A stretch of DNA of 64,000 nucleotides, taken from the NCBI GenBank assembly GCA_020912385.1, contig CP087212.1, forward strand, positions 1,922,001 through 1,986,000, given 5' to 3'. Below the pieces are notes generated by a model. That model had not been told where the DNA came from, made no database searches, and saw only the letters and a list, made by a program, of their open reading frames with translations. Source of the stretch: Neofusicoccum parvum. Taxonomy: Eukaryota > Ascomycota > Dothideomycetes > Botryosphaeriales > Botryosphaeriaceae. Made by a program: the position numbers and the translations under genes. Within the stretch, counting starts at the first letter, position 1; every line of letters starts with the position of its first letter. Of the stretch, positions 1 to 11,105 are shown piece by piece.

Positions 1-1693
1 TACGTGAAACGGGAGCGGGAGGAACACTATGCTCTGGCGTGCTGATGTCACCTGCATGGCTGCTCCCCCTTGCACGATCGATTGAGGCCAGACACGCCTT
101 CGGGCAGCGGAGGGCATGCTCAGCGGCAAAGCAGGACACCGAGCCAGCGAGAGGCAAAGCAGTGTCCACGATAGCCCTACGGGCCCAGACACGGGCGCGA
201 GCCGTGTTGCTGCGAGGCCACTGCCAATGCAGACCAAGCTCGGTGGACCCATAGGGCGCAGGCTTGGAGTTCTGAAAATAGGAGCGGAGGCACCTTGGGG
301 CCTCTCTGATTGTTGTGGGGCATCGCTGAGCGGCTCTCGTATTCTGGACGCGACGGGCGATTGCTGGCCTGATGGAGTCGCTCGTCGTGCCACTCCAGCC
401 TGGTGGCTAGCGTGGTGCCGGCCCAGGCGGCGGCAGGCACGGGGAAAGCGGCGGCGGCGCAGGGCAGCGCAGCGGGAGGCTCGCCCGTCGCGGTGCGGCA
501 GCGGTAAGAAGGCGTGTCGGCGCTGGGCGGGCGGGCAGCCAATGACGTCGGCGCGGGTGTGGCTGACCGCAAGGCTACGACCGAGCGACGACCGCTCGCA
601 TCTCGCATTCACATTCTGCAGGGCCGCCGGCCTTCAAACCACCCTCCTCATTCCCTCCTCCCGCCGAGCTGCCGTCCTCGCCTCGCCCATGCCTGTCGCT
701 CGCCTCCGCATCCGGACGGCCGCCGAGCTGCCGTGCGACTGCCCGACGATCCGAATCTCACCGCGACGCCCGCTCTCGTCCGGCGCGCATTGGCTCTCTC
801 AACAGATCGCTGGCGGTGTAACCTCCTCACGGGGTCGCTACCTGTTCCCGTCGCTCAGCCCTACCGCGCCCCTGCTCTCCAATTCGACCCAGGCCCCTGA
901 TCAACCCTCACCGGCGTGGAAGCGGCGCCTGCACCCAAGAGAAAAACTGCGCCTCGCCAGACCGCCTGCTGCTCCAGGCCCGACAACGGGCGACTCTTCT
1001 CCACCCGTCGCCCGGCAATGGCACCTCCGCTCTCCAAGGAGGGCGTGGACGAACCACGGTCGCGGCAATGGCGTTCGGTTGCGCTGGTCAAGCATTTCGG
1101 TGGCGCCGCCCAGTTCTGGGGAGGACCCGCTCTATACGAGCGCACCGTGACATCTGCACAGCCACCCATGTCACATCTTCGAGAAGCCTGCTCGATTCAG
1201 GCGAGAGACAATGCGCGCGGCAGGGCGCCGTCTTCGAGAGAGCCGCGCGGCGCGTCCGACCCGTTGCGATTCAGCCATCACAGCCCTATGCCGCTCAACC
1301 ATGACTCTCTCTTGTCGGGGAGACGGCGGCAGCACCGTGACTGTGCACGGGACGCGCATTCAGTACCGCAGTCTCCTCATCAGCCCTGCGGGCATTCCGT
1401 TTCTGCTCGGGGACCTCGTGAACACTCCCCTGACTTCGAATGTAAGTCCGTCGGGCATCCATCTCAGCCCGCCGTCTGTTGCCGTCGTTTGCCGTCGCAA
1501 GCAGCGTAACTCCAATTGACTCGATGTCACTCGTCGATTCGGCACGCACGATCGGTCTCATACCGCCAGCATTGACCGTCACCAACTTGCAGTCGGGCGG
1601 CCTTCGGACTTTCCATCATTCCCAAAGCTGATCTATTCTCTATTAATGCTCGTCCATGTCTAGCTCTATCGTGGCATTTACCTTGCCTCGCCA
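1..1693. other. GC-rich stretch without a supported gene
   Basis: Several long open frames overlap on both strands, but they are rich in Arg, Pro, Ser and Ala, carry no recognisable domain and do not join into a spliced model. The last bases are probably the 3' untranslated region of the MFS gene that ends at 1694. I see no tRNA-like or repeat structure. Confidence 0.5.
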
Positions 1694-3398
1694 TTACTTC
1701 TTCGCCGAGCTGCGGTAGCTGTTGATCAGGAATGCCGCAGCGATGATGATACCGACACCGCTCAGTCCCATGCCCGAGTACCAAGCTCCCCGGTAACCCG
1801 CCAGCTCATCTGCGCCGCCCTTGTTGACGTGGACTTCCACAGTACCAGCAATGCCCAGACCCCACGAAATCGAGTAGTTGACAACCGTGGTGATGAGCGA
1901 TGCAGCAACACCCTGGTGCTGCTTCGGAACCTGGTTGCTTAGGATGATTGTTGCTGCCGGGAAACTCATGTCCATGCCCCATCTGAGAAAGTCGTGTTAG
2001 CGCGGGTGATTCTACAACAGGAGGACGGCTGGTAACTTACGGCGTGACCACAACACTCCAGAAGGCCTGGTACCAGTAGAGGCGGCCCACGGGCAGGAAC
2101 GACATGATGGTGTTGCCAAGACAGAAAGCACACATGGCCCCGAGCATGAGCCACGGAGTGCGAACACGGCTCAGCAAGAACCCGACGGTGAGAGCGGCGC
2201 AGGCGCCTGACACTCCACACGGCACGTTCTGCGCAACCACGTTCAAGGGCGTGACGTGCTCCAGCAGAATCATGAACTGCCAGAAGTAGTAGATCCAGAT
2301 GCCGAAGCTCGCCCAGCCAAACACCATGCACGCCAGTACAAAGGCGCACGTCTTGTCGAGTCCACCGATGGGCACTAACGGCTGCAGGACCTTCTTCTCC
2401 ACCCAGAGGAATGCCACGAAGAACAGAACTCCCAGAACAAGCAGGATGATAACGTAGGGCTCACCCCATCCGACGACCGGCGCCTGGTTCCACGCCACGT
2501 TGAAAAGCACCAATCCCACCACTCCGACAATGGTTCCAAGGTAATCAAAGGTTTGTTTCTCGTAGCTTTCCTTGATGTCAATCTCGCTGGGCACCACGAA
2601 AACGGCTAGCACGCCGTAGATGAGGCAGGCAGCCGCTCCGGCCCAGTATGTCCACGGCCACCAGACATACTGCGCGAAGATGCTCGAGAACAGCGCACCG
2701 ACAATGAAGCCGTTGGGTGCGGTCGCCGCATAGATGGAGAAGACCATCTCCTTCCTGCGGCCTGGCGGGTAGGTCTGGCCCAGGATGGCGAGACTTGACG
2801 GGAGCAGGATGGCGGGGCCGATGCCCTGCAGAGCGCGGCAGGTGTCGAAGAAAATCTGCGAGTGGGTGTAGACGGTGAGGCCGGAGATGAGCGACCAGAC
2901 GGAGTACCAGAACCAGCCGATGACGAACATACGCTTGTGGCCGTACATGTCGCCCAGGCGGCCGGCGATCAGGATGAAGGTGCCGACGGTCAGGCTGTAC
3001 GCGGCCGTGAACCAGCTCAGCTGGCCGGGGCTGGGGTCGCCGAAGTCCTTGGCCATGATCTGCAGCGGCGCCATGGACTGGGCCATGCCGGCCTGGGTGA
3101 GCAGCTGGGCGCTGCTGACCACCAGCACGAAGAGGGCCTCGTGGGCAGAGCTCATGCGCGACTTGATGCTGAGGGCGCTCTGGCGGCGCTGGGCCTTCTC
3201 GCGGTTGATCTCATCCTCGCTGAAGGTGGGCGAGGGCGGGAGGTCCGTGTCGAAGCCGCTGTCGAAGCTGGGGCGCGTGAATTCCATGGAAAGCTTCTCG
3301 CTCACGAGGGGCCCGGGACGGAGGGAGGAGTCAACGAAAGTAAGGCCGGCCTGGCCTGCAGGCAGCCGTGTCTTCTCCACATCTCTCGGAAAAGCCAT
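1694..3398 (-). CDS. MFS transporter, DHA2 drug:H+ antiporter type
   Basis: Two exons, 3398-2041 and 1982-1694, separated by a 58-nt GTAAGT...CAG intron, give a 548-residue protein. I chose the second in-frame Met because an acidic Ser/Pro-rich cytosolic tail follows it directly; an upstream Met at 3461 would add 21 residues. The first membrane segment begins near residue 86. The loop between helices 2 and 3 has the MFS motif-A sequence GRLGDMYGHKR (about residues 146-156), followed by RALQGIGPAILLPSSLAI, typical of 14-helix DHA2 carriers such as the aminotriazole-resistance group. It is expected to export small molecules at the plasma membrane in exchange for protons. It lies next to a questin-oxidase-like gene on the same strand, so a role in exporting a metabolite is possible but inferred. 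The substrate cannot be read from sequence. Confidence 0.85.
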
Positions 3399-4515
3399 GG
3401 TTGTCAAAAGAAAGGAAGGTGTGTAAAGAAAGTAACTCCTTTGGAAGGTGTCCTGCTCCAAGGGAGGGGAAGTCGCTCCTGCTCAGCGGAGAGGGAGGGA
3501 GAAGGCCAAGTCCTTTTGTTTGGATGGCAAAGGTCTGAGCGTCTAAATCCGGGGAGTGTTTCGTGTCTGGGATGTTGTGACTGCCGGGCGGCACTGGCGA
3601 CAAACGCAGGCTAACAGCCGATATTGCGCAAGGGCCGGTTTCGTATGCTCGCGTATCGCAACAGTTTCGTCTTGGCCGATAGCAGGGACTGCCGTGGACG
3701 GAAAGAAAACAGGCAAGAGAAGGCGGCTATGCTTGATGAACAGAAGGGGGGATTGCTTCCACGGAGCCGGACATGGTTATATGGAAAGCCGAATCCGACG
3801 ACAGCGGAGGTAAAAAATCAGAAGGGCGGAAGTGATGAGGTCGAAAAGCGTAGCGTGCTCCACACCCAGTTGTACGTCATGAGGCGAACTTCCTAATGTG
3901 ATAAGATAGTTCCGAAACGTCGCTGTTTCAAGCGGCTGCACTCTGCACCGCCGATCCTCACAACCAAACCAGGACTGTCAGAGCGATACAAATTGCGTAG
4001 GCGCCCCCGGTGTTGGACCCCGGCGCTGCTCGCCAATCATGCTCACGAGGCGGCGGTGGACGTGTTCGCGGTCGGCAGCGGAGTCATGGGCGTTTTCGGA
4101 CGATGCGGATTTGTCGGACGTGCGGATTTAGCTGGCTGACTGCGTCTAGAATTCATGCGGAAGCCCGCCGCGACGGCTTTAGTCAGGTCTATACAGCCAA
4201 CACACCTTCGCACCTCCGCCATTCGGCCACCGCGTCTGATGCAAGCCCTACTGCGTATGCCGTAGTTACAGCACTGCTAAGTCCGCGCAGGTCGGCACAG
4301 ATAGGCCGAGGGGCGAGAAGTCGGACCATTACAAAGCTGCCCAAGCAATTGGAGCAGCAGAAACGGAAGGCGTGGGCACGAGAGCGACAGCGGGCAAGAT
4401 TGCGACGTGCGGACGCAGTGGACGGCTCCTGCAGATGTGCTGCATATCCAAACAAACAAGGAGAACCTCGCCTCGCGCCCCGGCCAGCTGAGAAATGAAC
4501 GGCAGCTCTTCCCAA
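3399..4515. other. Intergenic region, no gene seen
   Basis: This 1.1 kb holds the promoter of the DHA2 transporter (reading left) and the 3' flank of the questin-oxidase-like gene. The open frames present overlap each other and have no recognisable domain. Confidence 0.5.
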
Positions 4516-6215
4516 TCACCCCGCCTCCGCCGCCAATGCCTTGGCCGCCTCAGCCTCCTCCACCGAGATGCCCATCTTGGCATGCTTCCTCTCGTCGGTG
4601 CGCGCTATCTCGGCGGGCGCGAACCCACCCCACCCGCCAAACTCGGTCGCGAACTTGACTGCCGCCTTGAGGAAGAACTGCTTCGGGTCCCCCCACGTGT
4701 CGGCCGCGTTCATCATCGCCCGGAGAGCTGTTCGATCGAGGCCCCCGGATATCAGCCAAATCCGAACGCCAGTCATCTGCTCCGCCGGCAGCCAGGGCCG
4801 ACTTACCTTTGACGTAGTGCGCGTCGTTCCTCCACCGCCCCTCCAGCGCCTGCCGGACCACCCACGCCCAGTCCCGGCCGGCCAGCTCGACGCCGTCAAT
4901 CCGCTCCGTCTTGACCTCCGGCCGGTGCTGCGCGATGTAGATGCTGACGACCAGCAGCCACCACTGGCGGGCGAGCGGCACGTGCCAGCGCGCCGGCAGC
5001 AGCGGCAGCAGGTGGCGCACCGCGTGGCTGGTCGTCAGCAGGTGCACGAGGAAGAAGTCGTACTTCTCGTCGCTGCCCGCCTCGTGCGTCGCGACCACCA
5101 CCTCCACCGCCGCCCGCTGGCACGCCGCCCACACCGCCGTCGGGTCCGCCGGCACCGCCAGCGCGTTCCAGTGCTCCAGGATGGCGTCTTCGCGGGTGTC
5201 CAGCAGGACGTAGATGTTGGTGTCGCCCTTGTGCGGCGTCGCGCCGTCGAAGCGCGCGTCCCGCCGGATGCGGTCGAGGAGCTCGAGCGGCGAGGTGGAC
5301 GGGTGCGGCGAGGGCTTGGTGTAGGAGGGGTCGTCGAGGTACTTATGCATGGAGTTGTAGAAGCAGGTGGAGAGCACGAGGGCCTCGCTGGCGATGGTGC
5401 GCGAGGAGAGCTCGTAGGCGTAGCCCAGGTGGATCAGGGCGTGGCCGACTGGCCGGGTTGCGCCTGCGTCAGCCCGTGTCCCTTTGCGGTAAGTCTGGGC
5501 GAGCACTCACGGCCGCAGATGATGTTGTTGATGAGCGGGTTCGGCCCGGCGAAGAGATACTTCTCGACCATGGCCTTCCAGTCGTTGCCGCAGGCGGCGA
5601 TCTGGTCCTCGAAGAAGTCCATGTACGCGCGCTGGTACCTGGGTGAGCTGCCGTGAGCTGCGGGCCACCGTGCCGCCCCGGGGCGAGGGCCTTACTCCTT
5701 CTGCCCGAAGAAGTCACGCCAATTGGCCTCTGTGACCTCTCCAGGCGAGTCGGTCCACTTCTCCAAGGTGTCGGTCTCGACGTCGTAGATCTCGTTCAGA
5801 TGCTCGTTGGTCGAGCCGAGGATGTACGCGGACCCCAGGATCTGCTCGCGTCAGGACTTGCGCTGCGAGGCGGGCTCGGAGAAGCAGAAAAACAGAAACA
5901 CCTCCTCGCCCCAGCCCGAGCCGTCCAACTCACATGTGGCGTGTGGTTGTGGAACTCGTTGTTGTGGTAGATGACGCTGAAGATGCTGTGGTTGGCCTGC
6001 ACCAGGTGCTTCACAGTCCGCGCCCGCTTCTCGGCCTTCTCCTCCACCCCGTACACCGGCTCCTTCTCCACGCCGATCCGCTGCGCGAAGAAATCCGGCA
6101 TCTTGTTGTAGCCCCAGGAGAACATGGCGGCGGTGATGAGGGCGGCGCTGGAAAAGCGGAGGGCGGCCTGCTGGAGCTGCTGCCTCTCTGCTCTCGTCGT
6201 CATTGACCGGCTCAT
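4516..6215 (-). CDS. Questin-oxidase-like protein (DUF4243 / AflY-GedK-MdpL family)
   Basis: Five exons (6215-5934, 5841-5696, 5638-5511, 5448-4807, 4727-4516) join in frame to 469 residues. The N-terminal region has the His-rich stretch of this family (FHNHTPH near the end of exon 1), and exon 4 opens with LGHALIHLGYAYEL, the most conserved block, followed by a His/Trp-rich helical C-terminal half. Family members such as GedK and AflY perform Baeyer-Villiger-type oxidative ring cleavage of anthraquinones, but many fungi carry stand-alone copies of unknown function. Residues about 18-35 are hydrophobic and could form a membrane anchor or organelle-targeting segment, which the founding members are not known for. 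Its start is 519 bp from the start of the divergent reductase gene, so the two may share a promoter. Family assignment is fairly firm; the substrate is unknown. Confidence 0.8.
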
Positions 6216-6734
6216 TGATGGCTGCGACAGTCCGAAGACGATGCGGGGGAGAGGAAAGGCTGACCTGAGCGCAGTTGTATGGAATTGGAGGGGATGATGC
6301 GTCCGGACAAGGTTCGACTTCGTGCTGGGTCCGGAGAGGGGCGCAGCACGTGCGGAGAAAAGGTGACCTGGAGCTCCCCCCGCATTTGCTCCCCCAGCTC
6401 TCGGTGCAGATCCCTGCACGTTGACGCCATGCTTGGCCGCTGCTGACATCCGGCACCACTCGTTGGCGTTCCCATTCGCCCCCGAGAGTCTCGACCTGAC
6501 TAGCTATAGCCCAGCATCTCTCCGTGCACTTCCGGGCCACATGCTGCACCTCAGCCTTAGCCTTTTGCCGTCTCCGCTTCGACACGCTCTCGGGATGACC
6601 TGCCTCCCCGGGCCAAGCATGCGCCGTGCGGCTGCGCTTATCGTCCACCAGGCCTACATAAATTTTGTACCCCGTCGCGGCGTGGACGTGTGTCGCGGCC
6701 CCGTGCTCCTCTGCACTCCTCTCTCCTCGACGAA
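6216..6734. promoter_or_regulatory. Shared divergent promoter of the questin-oxidase-like and reductase genes
   Basis: The 519 bp between two divergent start codons must contain both promoters. A TATA-like CATAAATTTT lies near 6656, about 75 bp before the rightward ATG. No operator can be assigned. Confidence 0.45.
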
Positions 6735-8108
6735 ATGGCGAACAAGGCCGCTTGGATAACCACGAAGAAGGCCCAGCCGCTCCAGGTGGCCGATGCCCCG
6801 AAGCCGGTGCCCGGCCCGGGCGAGGTGATCATCAAGAACGCTGCGGTTGCGATTGTAAGTCGGCCCGCGAATGGGAGCCTCGCGGTTTGCAGGAGCGTCT
6901 CTCTGATTGATGCTGGCGGCTGCACAGAACCCGATAGATTGGAAAATACAGGTAAGGCAATGCGCCGTGGCCGTCGAGAGTGGAGAGAGGCGCTGATGGT
7001 GTGCAGGCTTTCGGTAATGATCTCCTGCGGACCTGGTCGGGGGCGCGGAGAACTGAATGCGGCTCACCGGAACAGGATTCCTGCTGGAGGCCTTCCCGAA
7101 CATTCTCGGCGCGGACGTTGCAGGAGTCATTGAGGAGGTCGGCGAGGGCGTGACGAGGTTGTGGAAGGGGCAGCGCGTGATCGGGTACTGGCCCGCGCAT
7201 TTTTCTTTTTCTTTTTCTTTCTCTGTTCCCTGCAGCTCTCTTCTCGGTGCGTGCAGAGAAAATGACGCGTAGCCAACAGGAACGTCCTGGGGGTCGACTG
7301 CGGCGACTCCTCCCGCGGCGCCTTCCAGCTGTACACCAAAGCCAAGGAGCTCCTCATCTCGCCCATCCCGGACGACCTGGCGTTCGAGCGCGCCGTGGTC
7401 CTGCCCCTGGCCATCTCGACCGCCTCGTCCGCGCTCTACAGCAGCGAGAACCTCGGCCTCCCCCTCCCGAGCCTGGGCTGCCCGCCGACCAAGAAGCTCG
7501 TCTTGGTGTGGGGCGGGTCGTCCTGCTGCGGGTCGGCCGCCGTGCAGCTGGCCACCGCGTCCGGCTTCACCGTGCTGGCCACCGCGTCCAAGCAGAACTT
7601 CGCGTACGTGCGCAGCCTGGGCGCGAAGATGGTGGTCGACTACCACGACCCGCACGTGGTGGCGCAGATCCTGGACGTGGTGGACCGGCAGACGCTGGCC
7701 GGCGTGTTCGACGCCATCTCCACGGCCGAGACGATCGAGAAGTGGTCCAGGGTGCTGGACGGCATCGGCGGCGGCAGGGTGGCCATGACCAGCCCGCCGC
7801 CGGACGAGATGCCCAAGTCGATCAGGGCGTCGCCGGGTATGCTTTGGACGCCGCGGCTCTGCTGCAGAGCGAAGCGGGAGCAGAGGGGCTGACGGGCGTC
7901 TACAGTGGAGCTGCAGCGCATGGAGCTGCACGAGCAGTTCATCTGCGATGCCGTCTGGCGCAACTACGTGCCCGCGGCCCTCGTCTCCGGACACCTCAAG
8001 GCGAAGCCGGAGCCGATTGTTATAAGGGGTGGCCTGGGCATGATCCAGCACGGCATGCAGCGCCTGAGGCAGGGCGTCTCGGCTGCGAAGGTGGTTGTCA
8101 CGTTGTGA
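6735..8108 (+). CDS. Medium-chain dehydrogenase/reductase, CipB-like zinc-type oxidoreductase
   Basis: Six exons (6735-6854, 6928-6951, 7007-7013, 7076-7184, 7280-7836, 7906-8108) give 339 residues. Only a 24-nt exon plus a 7-nt microexon reconstruct the conserved run NPIDWKIQ-AFG-FLLEAFPNILGADVAG between the start and the GroES-like fold. The cofactor-binding fold has GGSSCCGSAAVQLA and the following LGA...VVDY pattern of NADPH-dependent MDR enzymes. It resembles CipB-type and trans-acting enoyl-reductase-like proteins, which reduce double bonds or carbonyls using NADPH. No structural-zinc cysteine cluster is visible, as is usual in this subgroup. The neighbours are the divergent questin-oxidase-like gene and a P450 415 bp downstream on the same strand. 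The intron after exon 4 contains a pyrimidine repeat. Confidence 0.8.
7007..7013 (+). other. 7-nt microexon of the reductase gene
   Basis: GCTTTCG is flanked by an AG acceptor (ggtgtgcag) and a GTAATG donor. It is the only short insertion here that restores the frame between the NPIDWKIQ exon and the FLLEAFPNILG exon. Confidence 0.6.
7200..7228 (+). repeat. TTTTTC pyrimidine microsatellite in an intron
   Basis: Three to four tandem copies of TTTTTC lie in the fourth intron of the reductase gene (7185-7279). It probably serves as an extended polypyrimidine tract and may vary in length. Confidence 0.6.
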
Positions 8109-8523
8109 TGTTTCGTTCAGCACGGGAATGTGAGGAAGTATCTGCGCGAAGCACGGGAAGGCTTGCAAGGGCGTTAGTGGTGTTCCGAGCCTCCGTCAAT
8201 CCACGTCCATGGTTCATGACCTTCGTCCACTGCAGCCTCGAGGCTTGCCATGCTGTCCTGCCGTTCTCATTGGCCCAAGCAACGTCGGGGATGGTCGTAG
8301 GGATTGTGCCGTCCCCAACACTGAAGCTAACATTTTAGCTTTTTGGGCGGAGATAAAGACAACCCCGCTACCAATGGCCGAGCCCGTGGAATCAAAGTTT
8401 CACAGAGTACCGAGAAAGATTACTCATGCAGCTAGCTTAAAAGGCCTGCTGGCATTCGTGGCTCGTTCCCTAGTCCCCACCAAACCTGCCACGGGCTGAA
8501 CCAGCGAAGTCTACTGATTAAAC
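8109..8523. promoter_or_regulatory. Intergenic promoter region of the P450 gene
   Basis: A 415-bp spacer between tandem genes. TTAAAA at about 8437-8442, roughly 80 bp before the ATG, is a weak TATA-like candidate. No other element can be named. Confidence 0.35.
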
Positions 8524-10244
8524 ATGGCCGTCCTCACGGAAGTGATGGATGCATTTCTGTTCCGGGTTGGGCCGCTGTTGGCTCTCCTGTCTTTATCCGC
8601 AGTGGCTGTATATCGGCTGTACCTCCACCCGTTGGCCGGCGTCCCAGGTCCGAAGATATGTGCGTTGACGCGTCTGTATGAGTTCTGGTGGGACTGTCCG
8701 ATGGTCGGCCAGTTCTTCCGCAGGGTGGACGAGATGCACGATAGATATGGCATGTCGGCTCCAGTCCAGATCTTTGTCTCTGCTTTCTGACCGCACCTGT
8801 CCAGGTCCAATCGTCCGCATCGGCCCAAACGAGGTGCACATCCGCGATCCGGCATACTACGAAGTCCTCTTCAACAATAACCTGAAGATCGAAAAGGACC
8901 CTTGGTTCTACAAGTGGTCCACCGAAGGCTGCTCCGCTTTTGCCACAGTCCCAGGCGACCTTTACCGGCTACGGCGAAGTGCTCTGAGCAAATCCTTCTC
9001 CGCCAGCGCCATGGATCGGCACGAGTCAGTCTTACAGGAGAAGGTGAAAAAGCTCCTCAATCGTCTCGACGAAGCGCGAAAAACCGAAGAGGTTGTTGAC
9101 ATGGCCGTCGCGTTCCGGGCATACACCATGGACTGTGTCTCCGGTTACGTGCTGCCCCACTCCTGGGACTACCTGGACCAGCCTGATCTCGGAAAGCGTA
9201 TGCAGAGGTCACACACCACAGAGACGACGCTGTTCAACTGGAGACGGCATACGCCTTGGCTGCTGCCTCTTCTTCGACGTCTGCCGGATCCCCTGAGTCC
9301 TGTTTGGGACCGTGAATACCTCGCCGCCGACGAACTGCGTGACCACTACCATGTACGTTCTCGTTGCACCCGCATCTCAGACCGTGCGCTAACGCATCCA
9401 TCTCGACCACAAGAAACTACGCATCGAAGCCGAGAATATCATGCGCACCACCCGCACCCACTCAGACCCCTCCATCAGCGTCGCCGAAAGCATCCGCACC
9501 TCGCCCCTCCTTCCCGAACACGAGCGCTCCTTCACCCGCATCATGTCCGAAATCCAGTCCCTCCTCGGTGCCGGCGTCGACGCCCCGGCCACCAGCATGT
9601 CCAGCTTCGTGTACCACATGCTCCGCAACCCGGCCCTCCTCTCCAAGCTCCGCGCCGAGCTCCGCGTGCTGCACACGCCGGGCAGCAGCCGCAAGGACAG
9701 CATCCACGACCAGCCCTCCACCGCCCTCCCAGACCTCGTCCCCTTCCGCACGCTCGAGAAGCTCGAGTACCTGCAAGCCGCCGTCCGCGAGGCGCTGCGG
9801 CTGCACCCAGCCGTGCTCTCGCGGCAGCCGCGCGTCAACCCGGCCGCGCCCATGGCCTACACCTCCCCCGCCACCGGCCGCGCCCACACGCTGCCGGCCG
9901 GCACCACCGTCTCGATGAGCATCACCGGCTCGCACCTTGACCCGACGGTCTTCCCCGACCCGGCCAGGTTCCGCCCGGAGCGCTGGCTGGAGGCGTCGCC
10001 GGCCCGGCGCGCGCGCATGGACAGGGCGTTCGTGCCGTTCGGCCGCGGCGCCCGCATGTGCCTCGGCCACGAGCTGGCCCGCCGCGAGCTGTCCCTCGCG
10101 CTCGGGAACGTGTTCAGGGTGTTCGAGATGGAGGTCGCGGCCGGCACGACCGAGGCGGATCTGGCGAATGCGGTGGACTTTTTTGGGCCGTTGCCTGAGA
10201 GGGGGAGGGGCGTGGTGGGGGTGAGGGTCAAGGGGTTGTATTGA
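8524..10244 (+). CDS. Cytochrome P450 monooxygenase
   Basis: Three exons (8524-8749, 8805-9352, 9414-10244) give 534 residues. An N-terminal membrane anchor is followed by HPLAGVPGPK. The K-helix has EALR (about 384-387), the PERF-like segment is FRPERW, and the heme loop is FGRGARMCLG with the thiolate Cys near residue 474. The first intron only keeps the frame (RYG-PIVRIGPNEVHI) if a GC donor at 8750-8751 is used. The I-helix reads GAGVDAPATS (310-319), so the usual acidic-Thr pair is Asp-Ala. The closest familiar group is the trichodiene-oxygenase-like fungal P450s. It is expected to hydroxylate or epoxidise a small molecule at the ER membrane with a P450 reductase. Its position between a reductase, an acetyltransferase-like gene and a regulator suggests a tailoring role; the substrate is unknown. 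Confidence 0.9.
8750..8804 (+). other. Candidate GC-AG intron 1 of the P450 gene
   Basis: No GT donor in this region keeps the frame. The junction TATG|GCATGT ... CCAG|GTCCAATC restores the conserved RYGPIVRIGP. The intron is 55 nt. Confidence 0.55.
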
Positions 10245-10325
10245 TTCCAGGGCGGTGGGGCGGTTGGGGACGGGGGGTTGGTGAGGGTTGGTTATGGGGC
10301 ATGGGGCATGCCGTTCGGGGGCGTG

Positions 10326-11105
10326 TTAGAGCTTGGGGCTGGTGGTGGAGCGGCGGTGGTGGCTGGAGAGCAGCTTGACGAGTGTGGCGGCTCGCTCCTC
10401 GGAGCAGAATCCGATCTGGAGGACTTCGTCGCCGCTGCCTGGGCGGAGGAGTTCCCGGAAAAAGGCGTTCCACTCCGGGTCTCTGTGCTGGTACTGCCGG
10501 TCGTTTGGGTCTTTCTTGAAGCAGGCTCCCGCGTCCCAGTCGTTGGAGCCGCGGAAGACGAACTTTTGCTCGTCGAATTGCGCGTCGGGGCAAATCAACA
10601 GCTCTGGCCGAAAATTCTGGCTGATTTCGCGGGCGATGAGCACATGGCTGTGCGATGGACGAGATGCTTCGGGAGAAGGGAAGACGTCCTCGAGGTATTG
10701 CGTGACATGTCCCAGACTGGACGGCACCTCGGCGAGGCAGACCACCCAGACGCCCTTGGGGCAGCGTGGAAATACGTTGGCTGCGAGATGAGCGAACATG
10801 CGCATGACCAGGCTTCCCCGTCTGTGTGCAGATTCGACGACCGTCAGCCCGGAGTGGAGCACTGGCTCGGGGACGCTGGGTACGTCAAGAAAGAATGTAG
10901 ACGTGAACGCCACGCCGCGGCCCTCGCTATCGTACGCAACGACGATCAATTTGTCGTCGAGAGAGTTCTGCTGTGACCCGAGACACTGGTAGTCTGGAAC
11001 TGGGTGCAGCGAGGTTGCTGCGATTCCCAATAGGGTTTTGCGCAGGACTGCCAACGCCCCGTCCGTCATCCACTGACCTGGCTTGTCGAAGAACCGGAAC
11101 TCCAT
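10326..11105 (-). CDS. Hypothetical protein, possibly GNAT acetyltransferase-like
   Basis: An uninterrupted 259-residue frame starting MEFRFFDKPG. The middle part, HSGLTVVESAHRRGSLVMRM, resembles the acetyl-CoA-binding motif A of GNAT enzymes (a beta strand followed by a basic/Gly turn and a helix), but the usual RGxGxG/A signature is imperfect, so this is a weak fold guess. There is no signal peptide and no membrane segment. It converges on the P450 gene with only 81 bp between the stop codons, and is transcribed away from the Zn2Cys6 regulator. It could be a cluster acyltransferase or an unrelated cytosolic protein. Confidence 0.65.
   Translation of the reverse strand: MEFRFFDKPGQWMTDGALAVLRKTLLGIAATSLHPVPDYQCLGSQQNSLDDKLIVVAYDSEGRGVAFTSTFFLDVPSVPEPVLHSGLTVVESAHRRGSLVMRMFAHLAANVFPRCPKGVWVVCLAEVPSSLGHVTQYLEDVFPSPEASRPSHSHVLIAREISQNFRPELLICPDAQFDEQKFVFRGSNDWDAGACFKKDPNDRQYQHRDPEWNAFFRELLRPGSGDEVLQIGFCSEERAATLVKLLSSHHRRSTTSPKL

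Noticed and set aside
4541..5656. 371-codon plus-strand open frame
   Set aside because: It is antisense to the questin-oxidase-like exons, whose conserved blocks lie on the minus strand.
6654..8168. 504-codon minus-strand open frame across the reductase gene
   Set aside because: It reads antisense to the spliced MDR gene and has low-complexity Arg/His/Gly content; the sense exons carry the recognised motifs.
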